From assembly GCA_965203855.1 (NCBI GenBank), contig CBDBDN010000007.1, positions 62,001-126,000 of the forward strand: a stretch of 64,000 nucleotides of DNA, given 5' to 3'. Source of the stretch: Bin87 sp965203855. Lineage in GTDB: Bacteria; Chloroflexota; Dehalococcoidia; Lucifugimonadales; UBA3495. The position numbers and the translations under genes are program-made. Below are positions 36,159 through 44,672 of the stretch, piece after piece (position 1 is the first letter of the stretch; every line of letters starts with the position of its first letter). Below the pieces are notes generated by a model that saw only the letters and a list, made by a program, of their open reading frames with translations, ran no database searches and had not been told where the DNA came from.

Positions 36159-36563
36159 ATGATGAATCGCCAACTTATCTTGCTGCTGGCCGCCGCCGGC
36201 GTCATTCCGTATATCGGCCTCGCCTGCGGCGGCGCGCCGAATTCCGATGCTCCGATTGCGATGCCGGCCGAATCGCGAACTGCCGCTCCAACCGGGCATG
36301 GCGATGCGGAGCTGCTGTTTCCCAAGCTGCCTAAAATTACCGGCCATATTGACGCCGTAACGCCCAACCCGGACAATCCCCGCTACTTTCAGTTGCTCCG
36401 CATTACCGACGCCGACGGCAGACGCTGGGAGTTTCAAGCGGACGGCTGGGCCGGCGTTTCGGCGGGACATCTGCGCGACCACCGCATTCAGGGCACTACG
36501 GTTACGGTGGCCTACGAAACCCGGCCCGATGGCACATTGCTGGCGCGTTTTGTAGGGGATTAG
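36159..36563 (+). CDS. Small hypothetical lipoprotein
   Basis: A 134-residue protein with a signal peptide and a lipobox (IGLAC, Cys23), then a short linker and a compact beta-rich domain: KITGHIDAVTPNPDNPRYFQ, an IxDADGRRWEF strand and VAYETRPDGTLLA. I do not recognise the family; the small single-domain fold resembles OB- or SH3-like periplasmic modules. It is divergent from ctaA, so it might relate to respiration, but nothing in the sequence proves this. A TACAAT at about 36125 could be a -10. Confidence 0.65.
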   Translation: MMNRQLILLLAAAGVIPYIGLACGGAPNSDAPIAMPAESRTAAPTGHGDAELLFPKLPKITGHIDAVTPNPDNPRYFQLLRITDADGRRWEFQADGWAGVSAGHLRDHRIQGTTVTVAYETRPDGTLLARFVGD

Positions 36564-36572
36564 ACGGGCTGG

Positions 36573-37610
36573 CTACCCGCCGATTCCGGCGCCGGCGGGC
36601 GTAAGCGTAGTAAGCGCATCGGATGGAACGGTTGCCGCCGGTACTGGCGCCGCCATCCCGGCGGCCCCTTTGCTATCGCCCAGGACGATGCTGCGTCCGG
36701 TGTCGGTAACCCGGTAATGCCCGGACTGGCCGGCGATGCGTTCCAGCCAGCGGAACTTGCTGCGGGCGGCATTACGCAGCGTCTGCACAAAGTTGTGCGG
36801 CAGCGACCAGCCGGCCAGCCGGAACAGGCGCGTCAGTTCATCCGGGTCAACGCTGGCGATGCCCAGATAGCGGTCGGCGGCTTCGGCGGCCACTACCACG
36901 CGCCGCATATCCCCCAGCGGACTGACCTGATGGCAGAATGCCACATAGTCGTTTTCGTCCAGAGTAGCCGGCTCCACGGCCGGCGTCGGCGTTGGGGCGG
37001 CGTCCGGGGTGGGCGGATCCTGAGTCGGGTTGCCGTTGTAGGCGTGGGCGTGGGGCGAATCGCCGTTGCCGTTCCCGTTGGCCGGGTAGCCGTGCCCGTG
37101 GCTGTGTCCGTTGGGCGCGCTGATGCCGATACCGACGCCAACGCTTTCCGGTGTCGGGGGGAACGGCATTGCCGGCGCAAGGGCCTCCGCAAATGGGCCG
37201 GGTGTCGGGTGGTAAGCCGGGGTTGGCGCCGGGGCCGGAGTGTTGGCGGAGCCCGGAACCGTCTCCCGTCCGTTAGGGGACTGGACGGCCGGCGGATAAG
37301 CGGACGAAGGGTAGGGGGCGCCGGCGGCGTACTCCGGTGCGGGCGCCGGCGGCATCGGGCTATGGAATGCTCCGTTGCCGTTGCCATTGACGGCGTCTTT
37401 CCCGTTGCCGTTACTGTGCCGAGCCGGCGGCGGCTCGGCGGCCGCCGGGGCCGGCCTTTCAGCCACCGGGGCCGGGCTGGCGATGTGGGACAGCTGGGGC
37501 AGGGCCGAATAAAGCAGTTCCCGCACCAGCTCCCGGTCGTCGCATTCCAGCGTTACTTCACCGCCGCTGGGCAGCGCAATGTTCAGTTTGAATACTCCCG
37601 GCGTTCCCAT
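36573..37610 (-). CDS. Hypothetical protein with Pro-rich linker
   Basis: A 345-residue protein in three parts. Residues 1-45 form a small beta/alpha segment (FKLNIALPSGGEVTLECDD). Residues about 46-215 are a low-complexity linker of Pro, Ala, Gly, Asn and His with repeated NGNGN stretches. Residues about 218-320 form a folded alpha-helical domain including AEAADRYLGIASVDPDELTRLF and NFVQTLRNAARSKFRWLERI, ending in a wing-like GHYRVTDTGRSIVLG. The last part looks like a winged-helix domain, so nucleic-acid binding is possible. No family is recognised. It converges with the lipoprotein gene. Confidence 0.65.
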   Translation of the reverse strand: MGTPGVFKLNIALPSGGEVTLECDDRELVRELLYSALPQLSHIASPAPVAERPAPAAAEPPPARHSNGNGKDAVNGNGNGAFHSPMPPAPAPEYAAGAPYPSSAYPPAVQSPNGRETVPGSANTPAPAPTPAYHPTPGPFAEALAPAMPFPPTPESVGVGIGISAPNGHSHGHGYPANGNGNGDSPHAHAYNGNPTQDPPTPDAAPTPTPAVEPATLDENDYVAFCHQVSPLGDMRRVVVAAEAADRYLGIASVDPDELTRLFRLAGWSLPHNFVQTLRNAARSKFRWLERIAGQSGHYRVTDTGRSIVLGDSKGAAGMAAPVPAATVPSDALTTLTPAGAGIGG

Positions 37611-37737
37611 ACCTACCGCCCCCGCTGAATCAGGTTACCGCGTCAATTTAACTGGGTCTATTGACCGGATTCAATGGTAATCGCCCATTGCCGATATTGG
37701 CAAGGCAAATCGGAACGAATTCGGGCAAATGCCGTCA

Positions 37738-38172
37738 TCATCCGGGCGGGCCGGCGGTTGGGGCGCAGCGAATTACGCGTAAATCCGGAGGGCTTCCAAA
37801 ATCGCGGTCGTGGGAGAGGAGGGGACAGTTCAGCAGAATAGCGGTGGCTGCGATCCAGGCATCAGCAGGCTTTAGTTCACGCCCGCAACTGCGGCTGGCG
37901 GCGCGCAAACGGGCACAGGTTCGCACCAACTCCAGATCATACCCGATTATTTCGTAGTTCGCAGCGACGTAGGCCAGCAATTCACTGATGCGTCGCTCGC
38001 CCCATTTGCTGCTCAAAGCGCCGTACAAGATCTCCTCATAGGTTTGAAATGATATGACAGCGCGCCGCCCGGTCATTTCGTTCAGATAAGGGGCCGCAAT
38101 CGGGTCATTCCGGTAGATGTACGATACGATGTTGGTATCCACTACTATTATGGAGTTGCCAGGCGATGTCAC
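37738..38172 (-). CDS. PIN-domain protein, VapC-like ribonuclease
   Basis: A 144-residue PIN-domain protein with the acidic active site: Asp12 (VVDTNIVSYIY), Glu46/Glu47 (SFQTYEEILYG), Asp104 (LKPADAWIAATAI) and Asp122/Asp124 (LLSHDRDF). This is the pattern of VapC toxins of tRNA-fMet-cleaving or related specificity. Its ATG overlaps the stop of the upstream gene by 4 nt, the usual coupling of toxin-antitoxin pairs, but that partner is not a recognised VapB. See the next entry. Confidence 0.85.
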   Translation of the reverse strand: MTSPGNSIIVVDTNIVSYIYRNDPIAAPYLNEMTGRRAVISFQTYEEILYGALSSKWGERRISELLAYVAANYEIIGYDLELVRTCARLRAASRSCGRELKPADAWIAATAILLNCPLLSHDRDFGSPPDLRVIRCAPTAGPPG

Positions 38173-39026
38173 AGGTCACGCCCTTCGTGTATGACGCGGA
38201 TGAATTCCTTGATGTCAACGGGGGCGTCATTGTCGTCTTGTTGCCGGTAAAAGCCGGTGGCTTGCGCCGGGTTGAAGGTTTTAGGCTGGCGGGCGTAAAA
38301 ATCGTCAATCTCAGACAGTTCGTCCGCGATTTCGTGTACCGCAACCGTGCCCCATTCCTCACCGTCGGCAGCACGCGCGGCGCCGGTTACTCTGACGAAG
38401 CGCGTTGCCAGTTGGCGCATATTTTCGTTAAGGCTGGCATCAAACCGCAAAGCGACCACCGGCGCGCCGTAAGAGTGCAGTTGTGCCGTCCCCCTACTCC
38501 AGTCCACTTCCAGCAGGCGGCCATGGAGCCGGGCCGTAGTTTCAGCATTCTCCTGCCGGCGTGGACGAGTCGGCTGCCGTTGGCGATGCGTGCGGTCAAT
38601 CGTAAATTGGCGTCCTCCGGAGGAGTCTCCGAAGCGTATCGTACGGATCTCAGGAGACAGTTTTGAACTGATGTCGTTGAGGCGATTGATGACACTGTCC
38701 GGCAGATCCGGGTTGGCATCTGCGCCCCAACTGAAAATGGCGTCCATAGCCCGCTCACCGTAATTTTCAACGGCAGATGGGTTATCCGATGGCAGCGTCA
38801 AGGCGGCTCCGAAAGAACCGGGAAAGACGGCTTGCAGTCGCAAAGAGCTTTGCCGTCTCAACCATTCCGGTGGCCGTCCGCGCGTTTTGGAGCCGGCTAA
38901 GTGTGCCGCCATAAGCCGCACTGCGTCCTGGAGCCCGTTCAGGGTTTCGTTCAAATCGTGAACGGACACCCCGTTTTGCGTATCGGGGCCTTCAAAAATG
39001 ACGGTGATTTGAGTGGCGGCGGTCAC
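38169..39026 (-). CDS. Unknown protein coupled to the PIN-domain gene
   Basis: A 285-residue protein of no family known to me, starting at GTG with AAGGA 8 nt upstream. It shows ITVIFEGPDTQNGVSVHDLNETLNGLQ at the start (split over 7-33), a helical middle, an RHGRLLEVDWSRGTAQLHSYG beta segment (about 175-200), and an acidic C-terminus with PVDIKEFIRVIHEGRDL. The C-terminal tail could be the toxin-binding arm if this is an antitoxin. It is three times the size of a VapB and has no clear AbrB, RHH or Phd domain. The 4-nt overlap with the PIN gene is the main functional clue. Confidence 0.7.
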   Translation of the reverse strand: MTAATQITVIFEGPDTQNGVSVHDLNETLNGLQDAVRLMAAHLAGSKTRGRPPEWLRRQSSLRLQAVFPGSFGAALTLPSDNPSAVENYGERAMDAIFSWGADANPDLPDSVINRLNDISSKLSPEIRTIRFGDSSGGRQFTIDRTHRQRQPTRPRRQENAETTARLHGRLLEVDWSRGTAQLHSYGAPVVALRFDASLNENMRQLATRFVRVTGAARAADGEEWGTVAVHEIADELSEIDDFYARQPKTFNPAQATGFYRQQDDNDAPVDIKEFIRVIHEGRDL

Positions 39027-39155
39027 GGGATAGTTCCTTGGGCGCGGCAGGACGGCGCCGGATTTTGAGCCCTAACCTTACCACAATGGCCGGCTTGCCA
39101 ACGACCTCTTTAAGTTTCAATCGGAATAACGGCGCATATGACGACGCGGCCGGCG

Positions 39156-41024
39156 CTAAATCGTCTGTTTCAGCCGCAGCGCCAGAGAACGGGTCAGGCC
39201 CGGCACTGCGGCGATTTCGTCCACGCTGGCTTCTTTGATGCCCGGGACGGAACCGAACCGGCGCAGCAGCATCCGCTTGCGTTTCTGCCCGATGCCGGTA
39301 ACCATATCCAGCGGCGATTTCAGGCTGGCTTTGGAGCGCAGGCTGCGATGGTAAGTAATCGCAAAGCGATGCGCCTCGTCCCGGATGCGCTGCATCAGAT
39401 AAAGCGCCTGGGAATCCCGAGGCAGCACGATGGGCTCCGGCGTGTGCGGGACGAACAGCTCCTCATTTTCTTTCGCCAGCGCACACAGCGGAATTTGCTC
39501 CAGGCCGAGATGCAGCATTACCTCGCGGGCCGCCGACAGATGCCCTTTGCCGCCGTCGATGATGACCAGATCGGGCATCGTACCCCAGGCGTCAACCTTG
39601 CCGTCGGGGTCGGGGTTGCTGATGGCCTGGCTCAACCGCTTGAAACGGCGCGTCAGCATTTCTTTCATACTGGCATAGTCGTCCACGCCGTCCACCGCCT
39701 TGATTTTGAAACGGCGGTAATCGCGGGTAAAAGGCTTGCCGTCGTCAAACACGACCATGCTGCCCACCAGATTGCTGCCCTGGATATGGGATATGTCGTA
39801 GCATTCCATCCGGCGCGGCGCCATCGGCAGGCTCAATTCCTCCTCCAGCTCCGACAAGGCGCCCTGGACGGCATCGGAGCGGTTCAGCCACTTGACGCGG
39901 CGCTGGGCCAGGCCCTGATGGGCGTTTTCGGCGACGATTTGCACGAAGCGGCGGTTTTCGCCCCGGCGGGGCTGATAGAGTCGGACGGCGCCGCCGCGTT
40001 TGCTCCGCAGGAAATCGCGCAGCGCTGCGGCATCCTCTGCCGGCGGGTCGTGCTGCACCATTATGGTGGGCGGGATTTCCAGCGCATTGGCGTAGAACTG
40101 CTGCACGAACTGGGCGACGATTGCTGCGGGCGCGTCATCCTGCGGCCCTTCCATAAAGAAATGGTCGCGTCCGATCAGCTTGCCCCGCCGCACGAAAAAG
40201 ACTTCAACCCAGGTTTCATTGTCGGATACGGCCAGCGCGATGGCGTCCAGGTCGGTCAGCCGCCCGGAATCCACCTTTACGGTGCGTTCCTCCTCAAACT
40301 TCTGGATGGCGGCCATCTGGTCGCGGAGGGCGGCGGCGCGCTCAAATTCCAGTTCCTCGGCTGCCGCTTCCATTTTAGCCCGGAGCTGGCCGGTAACCGT
40401 TTCCGTCTTGCCCTCCAGGAACAGGATTACCTGCTGCACGACGGCGGAGTATTCCTCTTTGGAGGCCAGGCCGGCGCACGGTCCGACGCAGCGATGAATG
40501 TAGTATTCCAGGCAGGGGCGTGGGTCGGTTCCCGTAATCCGCTTGGTGCAGGAACGGTAGGGGAACAGCTTTTTCACCAGGTCCATAGATTGGCGGACGC
40601 TGCCCGCGCTGGCGAAAGGCCCGAAATAGCGCGCTCCGTCATCGTGGACGCCCCGCGTGATATACACGCGCGGGAAATCCTCCGCCAGGTCAACTTTCAG
40701 ATAGGGGTAAGTCTTGTCGTCTTTCAGCCGGACATTGAAATAGGGGCGATGCCGCTTGATCAGGGTGTTTTCCAGAATCAGCGCTTCGGCCTCGGTATCG
40801 GTAACGATGTACTCAAAATCGGCCAGTTCGCTGACCATCCGCCGGGTTTTGCGTTCCAGGCCGGCCGGTGAACCGAAATAGGAACGCAGCCGGTTGCGGA
40901 GCACGGCGGCCTTGCCCACATAGATGACGGCGCCGCCGGCGTTTTTCATCAGATAGACGCCGGGGCGTTCCGGCGTTACCCGCAAGCGATGTTCAAATTC
41001 CTGCCGCGCCATAATGCCGGCCAT
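39156..41024 (-). CDS. uvrC: Excinuclease ABC subunit C
   Basis: A 622-residue nucleotide-excision-repair nuclease that makes both incisions beside a lesion with UvrAB. The N-terminal GIY-YIG domain (PGVYLMKNAGGAVIYVGKA, about 20-38) is followed by a Cys-bearing segment (RPCLEYYIHRCVGPC), the UVR motif region (about 200-240), the RNase-H-like C-terminal nuclease core with ECYDISHIQG and LVIIDGGKGHL, and a terminal (HhH)2 pair (VTGIGQKRKRMLL, IAAVPGLTRSLA). Full length. An alternative ATG 12 nt downstream exists; neither has a good ribosome site. Confidence 0.95.
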   Translation of the reverse strand: MAGIMARQEFEHRLRVTPERPGVYLMKNAGGAVIYVGKAAVLRNRLRSYFGSPAGLERKTRRMVSELADFEYIVTDTEAEALILENTLIKRHRPYFNVRLKDDKTYPYLKVDLAEDFPRVYITRGVHDDGARYFGPFASAGSVRQSMDLVKKLFPYRSCTKRITGTDPRPCLEYYIHRCVGPCAGLASKEEYSAVVQQVILFLEGKTETVTGQLRAKMEAAAEELEFERAAALRDQMAAIQKFEEERTVKVDSGRLTDLDAIALAVSDNETWVEVFFVRRGKLIGRDHFFMEGPQDDAPAAIVAQFVQQFYANALEIPPTIMVQHDPPAEDAAALRDFLRSKRGGAVRLYQPRRGENRRFVQIVAENAHQGLAQRRVKWLNRSDAVQGALSELEEELSLPMAPRRMECYDISHIQGSNLVGSMVVFDDGKPFTRDYRRFKIKAVDGVDDYASMKEMLTRRFKRLSQAISNPDPDGKVDAWGTMPDLVIIDGGKGHLSAAREVMLHLGLEQIPLCALAKENEELFVPHTPEPIVLPRDSQALYLMQRIRDEAHRFAITYHRSLRSKASLKSPLDMVTGIGQKRKRMLLRRFGSVPGIKEASVDEIAAVPGLTRSLALRLKQTI

Positions 41025-41048
41025 AAACTGGACGCCGTCGCAGCATCG

Positions 41049-41414
41049 CTAGATGACGAAAGATATGGCAATCAAAGCGGCCAACATCACGGCGGAAAGG
41101 ATGCCGATGTTCCTCAATTCCGAGCCGACATAGTTGTAAGCCGCCGGCCGTTCAAAGCGGCGTCCGCGCTGGGGCTGCGATCCTGGACCCGGGGCCGGCC
41201 GCGCGGCGGGAGCGGCTGCGGGAGCCGGCGCCGTCGCAGTAGCGGCTGCGGTCGCCGTCGCTGTCATTGTTCCGCCGCCGGGCACTGCATCGTCGGGGCC
41301 GTTAGCGGCGGCAATGCCGGCCGCCGTTACCGGAGCCGGCCGGCTGCCGGCATTGCCGCGCCGGCGGCGCAGGCTGCTTTGTCGGGACGCTATCCGTTTG
41401 CCTTTGCTGGGCAT
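41049..41414 (-). CDS. Small C-tail-anchored membrane protein
   Basis: A 121-residue hypothetical protein. A basic N-terminal third (SRQSSLRRRRGNAG) precedes a long Ala/Pro/Thr low-complexity stretch and a single C-terminal membrane helix (about 100-120, NIGILSAVMLAALIAISFVI). ATG 41414 is chosen over the longer frame because GGAGG lies 8 nt upstream. It ends 25 nt before uvrC on the same strand and may be co-transcribed with it. Function unknown. Confidence 0.65.
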   Translation of the reverse strand: MPSKGKRIASRQSSLRRRRGNAGSRPAPVTAAGIAAANGPDDAVPGGGTMTATATAAATATAPAPAAAPAARPAPGPGSQPQRGRRFERPAAYNYVGSELRNIGILSAVMLAALIAISFVI

Positions 41415-41577
41415 TTGTTGAGCCTCCGGGCGCGACGGCGGGCCGGGGGCATCCGTCAGCGCATTAACAATCTGATTGGGCAATTCGGAACCGGGCTGAC
41501 TTTGGGGAACCCGGCGCCACGGTTACATAATACCAGCAAAACCGGGGCAGTTGGCGAAGGGCGGCGGCGATTTTAGG

Positions 41578-42192
41578 TCATTCTTGTGTCGTCCGCATCC
41601 GCGGCGGACGGTAGTTCCTCAAATCACGGCAGGCATCGTAAGTGGCCTGGTCAATGGGAACCCAGATTGTTCCGGGGATGCCGCGCCGGGAGGTGCTGCC
41701 GGCGCCGTAGGGGAATGCCGATTCAAAAACCAGCTCGCGGTTTTGAGATGCGGCGATGCTTTTGGACAAGCTCACCGCCGGCCCAAAGTCGGAGTCCTGG
41801 CTGACGATGATGGCGACCTGGTAACGGCGCTCGTGGGTAGCCTGCACCAGGTCAATGGCTAGGCTAACATCCACGCCCTTTTCTTGCCGGCCCCGGCTCA
41901 CCCGTCCCCAGTAGGCGTAGATGCCCCGGTTCCCCAAATGTCTGAAGCGGTTTAGCCAGAAATCGTGCCAGTATCGTTGCGCCGGGTTGCGGGATGGCTC
42001 AGGGACGCCGGTATAGAAGCGGATTTGGGCAAGGGTGCGGCCCGGTTCTCTGGCGACCAGCGCGTTAGCCAGTTTTTCAACATCATAGCTGGGCCAAGCG
42101 TATGGCGACGCTTTATCGGAACTGTTGCTCAGCCACGCGTCCTTGGCCAAGTGGTACAAATTTTGACCGTCAATGAAAACTATGGTGTCCAT
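41578..42192 (-). CDS. NYN-domain (LabA/DUF88) putative ribonuclease
   Basis: A 204-residue NYN-domain protein, related to PIN nucleases. The acidic site is visible: Asp8 in IVFIDGQNLYH, Asp residues in KGVDVSLAIDLV (about 118-129), and VSQDSDFGPAV (about 145-155). The family includes LabA and is thought to cleave or process RNA. The start codon follows an intrinsic terminator by 4 nt, and a strong promoter lies 70 nt upstream, so expression probably depends on read-through of the leader terminator. Confidence 0.87.
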   Translation of the reverse strand: MDTIVFIDGQNLYHLAKDAWLSNSSDKASPYAWPSYDVEKLANALVAREPGRTLAQIRFYTGVPEPSRNPAQRYWHDFWLNRFRHLGNRGIYAYWGRVSRGRQEKGVDVSLAIDLVQATHERRYQVAIIVSQDSDFGPAVSLSKSIAASQNRELVFESAFPYGAGSTSRRGIPGTIWVPIDQATYDACRDLRNYRPPRMRTTQE

Positions 42193-42196
42193 AAGC

Positions 42197-42226
42197 AAAA
42201 AACACCCGTCCAGGGAAATGGACGGG
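42197..42226 (-). terminator. Leader terminator before the NYN gene
   Basis: Minus strand: CCCGTCCA/TGGACGGG perfect 8-bp stem with a 6-nt loop, then TGTTTTTT. The T-run ends 4 nt before the NYN start codon. No gene lies upstream on this strand other than the promoter at 42260-42288. Confidence 0.85.
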
Positions 42227-42259
42227 CCACTTCCAGCGGACGGGGAGCAAATCACAGCC

Positions 42260-42288
42260 ATTCTAACCCTGCGGGATAGGGTTGTCAA
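42260..42288 (-). promoter_or_regulatory. Strong promoter of the NYN leader
   Basis: Minus strand TTGACA, 17-nt spacer, TAGAAT. The predicted start near 42253 gives a leader of about 60 nt that contains the terminator hairpin. Confidence 0.8.
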
Positions 42289-42458
42289 GCGCTGCGGCCG
42301 GGTTTTTCGCACGGGCCGCCCGCCCCCGGTTGACGCCATCCCCGTCTGCCGGGTATATCTGGGGGCGGCGTTCCATTGACGGATGGCCGGCCGGCGTTGC
42401 TTTGCGCCGCGCCGCTGCCGTCGCGGACTGCGCCCACTTATCACAAGGCAGGTATCCA

Positions 42459-42968
42459 ATGGCCGAATTGAGTCCCGCCCGCGTGCTGGCGGAATTGAAA
42501 AAGAACGGCGCCACCCATGTCGTATGGCTGCCCGACAGCGAAACCAACTTTCTGTATGTCCTGATGCGCGACGAGCCGTCCATTGACCTGGTGCCGGTCA
42601 GCCGCGAAGGACACGCTTTCTCTACTGCGGCGGGCCTGGCGGCCGGCGGGCAAAAGCCGGTTATCCTCATTCAGAATACCGGGATGATGGAATCGGGCGA
42701 TTCGCTGCGCGGCTGGGGCATCGGGATGAACACCCCCGTCGTGATGATGGTCGGCTATCGCGGCTGGACGCGCCACGGCGTCATCAACGACACCGCCGCT
42801 TTCTACACCGAGCGGTTCCTGCACGCTTTCAACATCAACTATTACCTGGTGGAATCGGACGAGGACGCCGACCGCATCAGCATCGCTTTTGCCGAGGCGC
42901 AGCGGGAACGCCGCCCGGTAGCCGTGCTGGTCGGCGACGAATACCACGGCTTTAATGTAAGCCGGTAA
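42459..42968 (+). CDS. comD: Sulfopyruvate-decarboxylase-like, alpha subunit
   Basis: A 169-residue N-terminal (PYR-type) half of a thiamine-diphosphate decarboxylase of the sulfopyruvate/phosphonopyruvate class. Marks: GATHVVWLPDSETNFLYVL, the cofactor-activating Glu in VSREGHAFSTAAGLAAGG, ILIQNTGMMESGDSLRG and GYRGW. It pairs with the separate beta subunit downstream, the ComD/ComE arrangement of coenzyme M synthesis and taurine/sulfolactate metabolism. In a bacterium of this type a role in handling C3 sulfonates is likely, but the exact 2-oxo acid is not proven. ATG 42459 is used with an AAGGCAGG site. Confidence 0.82.
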   Translation: MAELSPARVLAELKKNGATHVVWLPDSETNFLYVLMRDEPSIDLVPVSREGHAFSTAAGLAAGGQKPVILIQNTGMMESGDSLRGWGIGMNTPVVMMVGYRGWTRHGVINDTAAFYTERFLHAFNINYYLVESDEDADRISIAFAEAQRERRPVAVLVGDEYHGFNVSR

Positions 42969-42998
42969 GCCGCTGAACCCACCAATTCCCCGATAATT

Positions 42999-43081
42999 GG
43001 CATGGATAAAGGGGATGAATGGGATATGGTCGGTGATGCGGCAAGCACTGCCAAATTTCCTATATCTCTTTTATCCATGCC
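42999..43081. repeat. Inverted repeat between comD and comE
   Basis: GGCATGGATAAA (42999-43010) and its exact reverse complement (43070-43081) enclose 59 nt, with weaker pairing further in. The left arm plus its flank resembles the reverse complement of 10602-10631, so it is probably a small dispersed element. It ends 29 nt before the comE start. Confidence 0.75.
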
Positions 43082-43110
43082 ATTACAGCAGACCGAAGGA
43101 AGTGATTGAT

Positions 43111-43704
43111 ATGATGAAAACGGCGGAAATGCTGCAAGTGTTCAACGCCAAGCGCGGCGATGCCATCGTCATCCCCGGACGCGGCGGGCGGTTTTGGGTG
43201 GAAATGAGCGAGCAGCCCGACCGGGATTTGCCTCTGGGCGACCCGGCCATGGGCGGCCACGCCTCTTTTGCCCTCGGCCTCGCCCTGGCCTTGCCTGACC
43301 AGCGCGTCGTGCTGTTTGACTCCGAGGGGGATGTGCTGATGGGAATGGGCGCGCTGCCGACTATTGCCGAAAAAGCGCCGTCCAACCTGTACCACTTTAT
43401 GCTGGACAACGGCGTCTATGCCACCACCGGCGGCCAGCCCGTACCCAATGCGGAAGCGATGGCCTATGACATCGTCGCTCAGGGCTGCGGCTACCCGGCC
43501 GCTTATGCCATCGACAACCTGGAGGATTTTGCCAGCCAGATTGACGAAATCCTGAACCGGCCGGGGCCGGTGTTCGTGGCCCTCAAAGTGGATCCCGAGG
43601 TCATCAACGAACCCATCAACGCCCGTCCGCAGTGGCAGCGCAAAACCCGCAACCAGGCGGTAGCCGATATGCAGGCCGAGCTGGGCATTGCGCCGGAGGC
43701 GTAG
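43111..43704 (+). CDS. comE: Sulfopyruvate-decarboxylase-like, beta subunit
   Basis: A 197-residue C-terminal (PP-type) half binding thiamine diphosphate. GDPAMGGHASFALGLALALP leads to the Mg-diphosphate motif DSEGDVLMGMGAL, which ends 20-odd residues later at LDNGVYATTGGQ. The start is placed at ATG 43111, with AAGGA about 10 nt upstream; the longer frame would run through the inverted repeat. Together with the alpha subunit it would decarboxylate a 3-sulfo- or 3-phosphono-pyruvate-like acid to an aldehyde. Confidence 0.82.
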   Translation: MMKTAEMLQVFNAKRGDAIVIPGRGGRFWVEMSEQPDRDLPLGDPAMGGHASFALGLALALPDQRVVLFDSEGDVLMGMGALPTIAEKAPSNLYHFMLDNGVYATTGGQPVPNAEAMAYDIVAQGCGYPAAYAIDNLEDFASQIDEILNRPGPVFVALKVDPEVINEPINARPQWQRKTRNQAVADMQAELGIAPEA

Positions 43705-43748
43705 CCGGCAGAATCACCGGGGCGAACCGGTATTATTCGCAGATTTAC

Positions 43749-44672
43749 TCACCCCCAATCGTCATTCCAATCCTCCAACCGTCTTTCTGGCGCAAGCCGG
43801 AATGTGGATTCACATTTCAAGTGCAACGTAGCGGCGGCGAATACTGCGGCGGGCGTCCGGTAGCCCAAGCGCTGCCGGGGCGTATTGTGGTACGCCTGGA
43901 TTGCGGCGGTGAGCTGCGGCGCCTTGATTTGTTTCAAGTCGGCGTTGCGCGGCAGAAACCGCCGCAGCCGGCCGCTGGCATTCTCAATTCCCCCATTCTG
44001 CCACGGCGACCTGACCTCGCAAAATTGAGGCCGAATACTCCGGGCGTGCCGCTGGTAGCGCCGGGCAAACTCCGTGCCATTGTCAAAGGTTACGCTGCGG
44101 CGGAGCTCCGACGGCAGCGGCGACAGCATCCGCAGCAGCGCGGCCCCGATTGCCGAACTGCATCAAGGTAGCCTCCAAATGGCCGGGCGTGCGGCGGTCA
44201 GCGGCCTCCGGACTGCGCCCGGGTTGTGTTGGGATTAGTGGCGGCGTCCCGCCCGGAATGCGGACGATGGCATTGCCGCAGCGCCGCCCGCGCCGGCCCC
44301 GCTTGGACTTGCCCCGCGGCAGGTAAAGCCGCCAGGAGCAGTTCTTGGTGCGGGCCAGTTGAGCGTAGATGAAGCGGTAGATGCTTTCGTGGGAGATGAC
44401 CGGGCGCCCGTAATCCGCCCGGACCGCACGACCTCTCGCAAGGGGGCGTCCTGTTCCAGGCAAGCGGCGTCGCGCCAGCAGCGGGCTTGGGCCTGCTGCT
44501 GCGCGTGTGCGGGCTGATAGCCGCCGTTGGCGGAGGCATTGCGTTTTAGATCCCGGGAGATGGCAGATGACGCGCGATCCAAAACTGCCGCAATTTGGCG
44601 TGCTGGTAGTTGCGTGGTCCGTAATCGGGCAATTTCGCAGTGCTTAACGATGCTGAGTCGCTGATAGCGCAT
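43749..44672 (-). pseudogene. Decayed IS30-family transposase
   Basis: Three frames together give an IS30-type transposase. The first (from 44672) has the N-terminal helix-turn-helix QLPARQIAAVLDRASSAISR. The second has GRPVISHESIYRFIYAQLAR and RTPGHLEATLMQFG. The third has RSVTFDNGTEFA and WQNGGIENASGRLRRFLP to the C-terminus. Compared with intact relatives, about 25 residues are missing before the ISHESIY motif and about 30 after LMQFG, and each deletion shifts the frame. The first catalytic Asp (expected EAD) reads EAT. Copies of the dispersed palindrome flank both ends. The element is dead. Confidence 0.88.

Noticed and set aside
39138..40871. A 577-codon plus-strand ORF opposite uvrC
   Set aside because: It mirrors the uvrC coding frame and has no family features or ribosome site.
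42282..42458. An upstream extension of comD
   Set aside because: The extension lies over the NYN promoter and encodes basic low-complexity residues; ATG 42459 has a ribosome site and matches the family start.
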